From: Paraburkholderia domus
Lineage (GTDB): Bacteria; Pseudomonadota; Gammaproteobacteria; Burkholderiales; Burkholderiaceae
Assembly: GCF_905220705.1 (NCBI RefSeq)
Contig: NZ_CAJNAT010000036.1
Coordinates: 1-64,000, forward strand
DNA: 64,000 bases
Direction of reading: 5' to 3'
Shown here: positions 61,626 to 64,000 of the stretch, piece by piece
Layout of the letters: every line of letters starts with the position of its first letter
Position numbering within the stretch: position 1 is the first letter of the stretch
Position numbers and translations under genes: made by a program
Notes under the pieces: model-generated
The model's input: the letters and a program-made list of their open reading frames with translations, nothing else
Databases searched by the model: none
What the model was told of the DNA's origin: nothing

Positions 61626-62384
61626 TTACAGGGTTCTTCCGGCCTCGAGCCAGCCGTTGATCACGGCGATCGCCGTGGACCGGTTGTGCACGCCGAGCGC
61701 CCGGAAGATCACCGACAGATGCACCTTGACCGTCCCTTCCGCAACGCCCAACTCGCGCGCGATCATCTTGTTGGTCCAGCCGCGATGCACGAGCCGCATG
61801 ATGTCCTGCTGTCTCGGCGACAGGTTTTCCAGCAAGTGTTGCTGGTGCGGCTGAAGCGCCTGGATTTGCACGATCGGTTCGGTGAGCGCGGCGCGGCTCT
61901 GAGTCGAGGCGTGAGCGGCGCCCTGAGCGCCAGACTCGGCCGCCGCGTCAGCCCGCGCAGGTGCGGCTTGCGTCTCACGCGAGCCCAGCAGGCTGAGTGC
62001 TTCCATTGGCACATAGGCGCCACCTGACAACACCAGTTCAATTGCCTTGAGCATGACACTGGCGGGTTGCCGCTTGGGCACGAAGCCGAGCGCGCCGGCA
62101 GCCAGCACCGCGCGCATTTCGTCGGGTGATTCTTCGGCGGAAAGGACGACGACCGGCAAGGCAGGGTTCGCCTTCAACAGCACTTCAAGCGACGAGGCGC
62201 CGCTCATGCCTGGCATATGCAGATCGACAATGGCGAGGTCGTGATCGGCGTCGGGCCGCGCGGCGGCGGCAAGTGTTTCCCAGCTATCGGCTTCGTCGAA
62301 TTGCGCGTCGGGATCGAGGCCGCGTAGCAGCCCCTTGACGCCTTGCCGGATCAGTTCATGGTCGTCGGCCACAAGAAACTTCAT
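61626..62384 (-). CDS. NarL/FixJ-family response regulator (LuxR HTH)
   Basis: A 252-residue regulator. The receiver domain (residues 1-120) has the acidic pair in VADDHELIRQG, the phospho-acceptor D54 in AIVDLHMPGMSG and a conserved Lys in GFVPKRQPA. An Ala/Gln-rich linker of ~50 residues is followed by a LuxR HTH (about 188-245, LSPRQQDIMRLVHRGWTNKM, then GVAEGTVKVHLSVIFRALGV). It is convergent with the hybrid kinase gene, a common arrangement for a cognate pair. The targets are not known. Confidence 0.92.
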   Translation of the reverse strand: MKFLVADDHELIRQGVKGLLRGLDPDAQFDEADSWETLAAAARPDADHDLAIVDLHMPGMSGASSLEVLLKANPALPVVVLSAEESPDEMRAVLAAGALGFVPKRQPASVMLKAIELVLSGGAYVPMEALSLLGSRETQAAPARADAAAESGAQGAAHASTQSRAALTEPIVQIQALQPHQQHLLENLSPRQQDIMRLVHRGWTNKMIARELGVAEGTVKVHLSVIFRALGVHNRSTAIAVINGWLEAGRTL

Positions 62385-62723
62385 GATGTCTCCGCGAGTC
62401 GGGCCTGCGCGTTGTGGACTACCCCCGCCGTGCTTCTGGCTTTACTTCCCGTTTTACTTCTATTCTCGAATCGCGTCATTACCGGCTTCCCCGCGATCAT
62501 ATGCCGATCGATGGCGCGGCGCGCCTTCCAGTTCGCCGCATATTTGACAATCTATTTGTATGATCGCCGGCTGGTTCGCTGCACCAGCATGTTGTGTAAG
62601 GCAGGTCTCCCGCGCATAGGTTCCGGCTTGCTACGAAGACGAGCCGCGCGCCCCGATTTTGAAGCCGTCCACGCAGGAATCCGAAGGTTATGCGCACCGA
62701 ATGAAATCACGCACGAGCCGTAG
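62385..62723. other. Intergenic region between response regulator and cyd operon end
   Basis: The region holds the leader of the response regulator on the minus strand. A TTGACA hexamer lies at 62544-62549 on the plus strand without a matching -10. Short open frames cross it, but none has a ribosome site or a recognisable product. No terminator for the cyd operon was found. Confidence 0.4.
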
Positions 62724-62915
62724 TCATTTGACTGCAAATAACGTCGCATTCATCAGAAGCTTGAACGCGAATCCGAGCGATACCGCCGAGGCCACGCCGA
62801 AGCACCAGAGCGCGATGAACCACAGCCAGCCGGGCAGTTTGCGCACCGGCGTTTGAGACTCGCTGCGGGCGGCGTTGGCGCCCGTGTCCTTAGTGATAGT
62901 GATGTTGGTCGCCAT
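62724..62915 (-). CDS. DUF2474-type small membrane protein of the cytochrome bd operon
   Basis: A 63-residue protein with a polar N-terminus (ATNITITKDTGANAARSES) and one or two membrane helices (LPGWLWFIALWCFGVASAVS, then LGFAFKLLM). Small proteins of this kind follow cydB in cyanide-insensitive bd oxidase operons and, like CydX in E. coli, may stabilise the enzyme. The ATG at 62915 overlaps the cydB stop by 26 bases. An upstream start at 62930 is less likely. Confidence 0.8.
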   Translation of the reverse strand: MATNITITKDTGANAARSESQTPVRKLPGWLWFIALWCFGVASAVSLGFAFKLLMNATLFAVK

Positions 62916-63894
62916 GACGCACCTTGCCACGAAATACCCAATAACCCATCGTCGTATAGGCGATGATGATCGGCAGAATCACCGCTGCGCCGACCAGCGT
63001 GAACATCTGGCTCGAGCGCGGCGCGGCGGCTTCCCAGAGTGTCATGCTCGACGGAATCGCATACGGCCACAGGCTCACCAGCAGCCCCGCGTAGCCGAGC
63101 AGCACCAGCAGGAGCGCCAGCACGAACGGCGTGTTGTGATGCCGTGCCCGCACCGCGCGGTGCATGAAGAACGCACAGACCGCCACGAGGAACGGCACCG
63201 GCAACAGACGGTAGAACAGGTTGTCGTGGAACCAGCGTTGCGCGATATTTGGATCTTGCAGCGGCGTCCACAGGCTGACCATCGCGATGAACCCGAGCAG
63301 CACGAGCGTCAGCGGCCACACCACGCGATGCAGGCGGCGTTGCAGATCGCCTTCGGTCTTTGCGACCAGCCAGCAGCAGCCGAGCAATGCGTAAGTGATC
63401 ACCAGACCGAGGCCCGTCAGCAGACTGAACGGCGTGAGCCAGCCGAAGGCGTCGCCCGCATAGCCGCCGTCGATCACTGGAATGCCTTGCAGGAACGCAC
63501 CCAGCACAATGCCCTGAAAGAACGTCGCGCCCGCCGAACCGCCGATGAACGCCAGATCCCATAGATGTTTCGTGCGCTTGGCCTTGGCGCGAATCTCGAA
63601 CGACACGCCGCGGAAAATCAGGCACACGAGCATGAAGATCAGCGGCAGATACAGTGCGGACAGCACGGTCGAGTAGACCACCGGAAACACCGCGAACAGC
63701 GCGGCGCCGCCGAGCACCAGCCAGGTTTCGTTGCCGTCCCACACGGGTGCGACGGTGTTCATCATCAGGTCGCGTTCTTTCTCATCGGGGAAGAACGGGA
63801 AGACGATGCCGATGCCCAGATCGAAGCCGTCCAGCACCACGTACATGAATAGGCCCAGCGCGATGATCGCGGCCCACGCTACGGTTACGTCCAT
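62890..63894 (-). CDS. cydB: Cytochrome bd ubiquinol oxidase subunit II
   Basis: A 334-residue, eight-to-nine-helix protein with CydB/CioB signatures: VVLDGFDLGIGIVFPF, PVWDGNETWLVLGGAALFAV, PLIFMLVCLIFRGVSFEIR and IPSSMTLWEAAAPRSSQMFT near the C-terminus. The shorter Q-loop-type system and operon form fit the cyanide-insensitive (Cio) branch. It follows cydA after 36 bases. The oxidase reduces oxygen to water from quinol at the inner membrane. A histidine-rich tail (HGDQHHYH) is present. Confidence 0.93.
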   Translation of the reverse strand: MDVTVAWAAIIALGLFMYVVLDGFDLGIGIVFPFFPDEKERDLMMNTVAPVWDGNETWLVLGGAALFAVFPVVYSTVLSALYLPLIFMLVCLIFRGVSFEIRAKAKRTKHLWDLAFIGGSAGATFFQGIVLGAFLQGIPVIDGGYAGDAFGWLTPFSLLTGLGLVITYALLGCCWLVAKTEGDLQRRLHRVVWPLTLVLLGFIAMVSLWTPLQDPNIAQRWFHDNLFYRLLPVPFLVAVCAFFMHRAVRARHHNTPFVLALLLVLLGYAGLLVSLWPYAIPSSMTLWEAAAPRSSQMFTLVGAAVILPIIIAYTTMGYWVFRGKVRHGDQHHYH

Positions 63895-63930
63895 TTTCTT
63901 TCTCGCAAGCAGGGAGTGAAGCGGGTGAGG

Positions 63931-64000
63931 TCAGGCGGCGTCGATCAGGTGATCGGCGGCGGACAGCGGGCGGCGCGCGGTCTGATTCGGCGTGTGCTCA
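63931..64000 (-). CDS. cydA: Cytochrome bd ubiquinol oxidase subunit I, C-terminal fragment at window edge
   Basis: The last 22 codons and TGA stop of a gene running off the right edge; the residues read HTPNQTARRPLSAADHLIDAA at the end. The sequence itself is too short to identify. The call rests on its position 36 bases upstream of cydB on the same strand, where cydA/cioA is expected. Confidence 0.6.
   Translation of the reverse strand, partial: EHTPNQTARRPLSAADHLIDAA

Noticed and set aside
62343..62723. 126-codon plus-strand frame between the response regulator and the cyd operon
   Set aside because: It starts inside the response regulator gene and lacks a ribosome site and any recognisable domain.
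1..64000. tRNA, rRNA, CRISPR array, integrase, transposase or phage genes
   Set aside because: No cloverleaf-flanked attachment sites, repeat-spacer arrays or recombinase motifs were seen anywhere in the window.

Overview
The window is GC-rich, densely coded chromosomal DNA of a Burkholderia/Paraburkholderia-type betaproteobacterium. The lineage call is an inference from gene content: a BPSS1780-type membrane protein, a complete mdc malonate decarboxylase cluster, many LysR and GntR regulators, polar amino acid ABC systems and a cyanide-insensitive-type cytochrome bd oxidase. I see no rRNA, tRNA, CRISPR array, prophage or insertion sequence. The region looks like metabolic and transport accessory chromosome rather than a mobile island.

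Layout. 1-11 kb: a LysR regulator cut by the left edge, divergent from a FUSC efflux protein; a small secreted protein; an acetate/succinate-type CoA-transferase; a GlsB-type membrane protein; an MgtC/SapB protein with a long leader; a secreted repeat protein; a membrane metallophosphoesterase; a RutE-type nitroreductase; and an AlkB-like dioxygenase. 11.5-16.5 kb: a four-gene sugar ABC importer of the YtfQRT-YjfF type. 16.5-20.4 kb: an MFS transporter gene broken by an in-frame TGA, a DUF1445 protein, a LysR regulator and a MazEF-like toxin-antitoxin pair.

20.5-29.1 kb: the malonate decarboxylase operon (GntR regulator-mdcA-B-C-D-E-G-H), translationally coupled at most junctions, divergent from an MFS transporter that may import malonate. 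29.2-31.1 kb: a DMT exporter and a LysR regulator. 31.2-39.4 kb: six same-strand genes (OprB-like porin, secreted beta-propeller, Tat-exported Dyp peroxidase, Fbp-type ferric ABC importer) behind a good promoter with a Fur-box-like palindrome, which together look like an iron acquisition module. 39.7-41.3 kb: arylamine N-acetyltransferase and an ICMT-like methyltransferase.

41.3-54.2 kb is the most unusual region. A polar amino acid ABC importer is followed by a histidine/phenylalanine ammonia-lyase homologue whose MIO-forming Ala-Ser-Gly triad is precisely missing, and then a HutC-type GntR regulator. Facing it is a second GntR regulator with a second complete amino acid ABC importer. Divergent from that importer are a 2-oxoglutarate/Fe(II)-type dioxygenase and an FAD-linked hydroxyacid dehydrogenase. 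Two different palindromes (TGTCTAGACA type and GTATATAC type) sit at the operon promoters. This looks like a dedicated catabolic locus for an unidentified amino-acid-like compound.

54-64 kb: a BPSS1780-type membrane protein; a 1136-residue GMC oxidoreductase/alpha-beta hydrolase fusion with a Cys nucleophile box; a sigma-factor-like protein; a hybrid histidine kinase with a repeat-rich, hairpin-containing leader; its convergent NarL/FixJ-type response regulator; and the cydA(partial)-cydB-DUF2474 operon.
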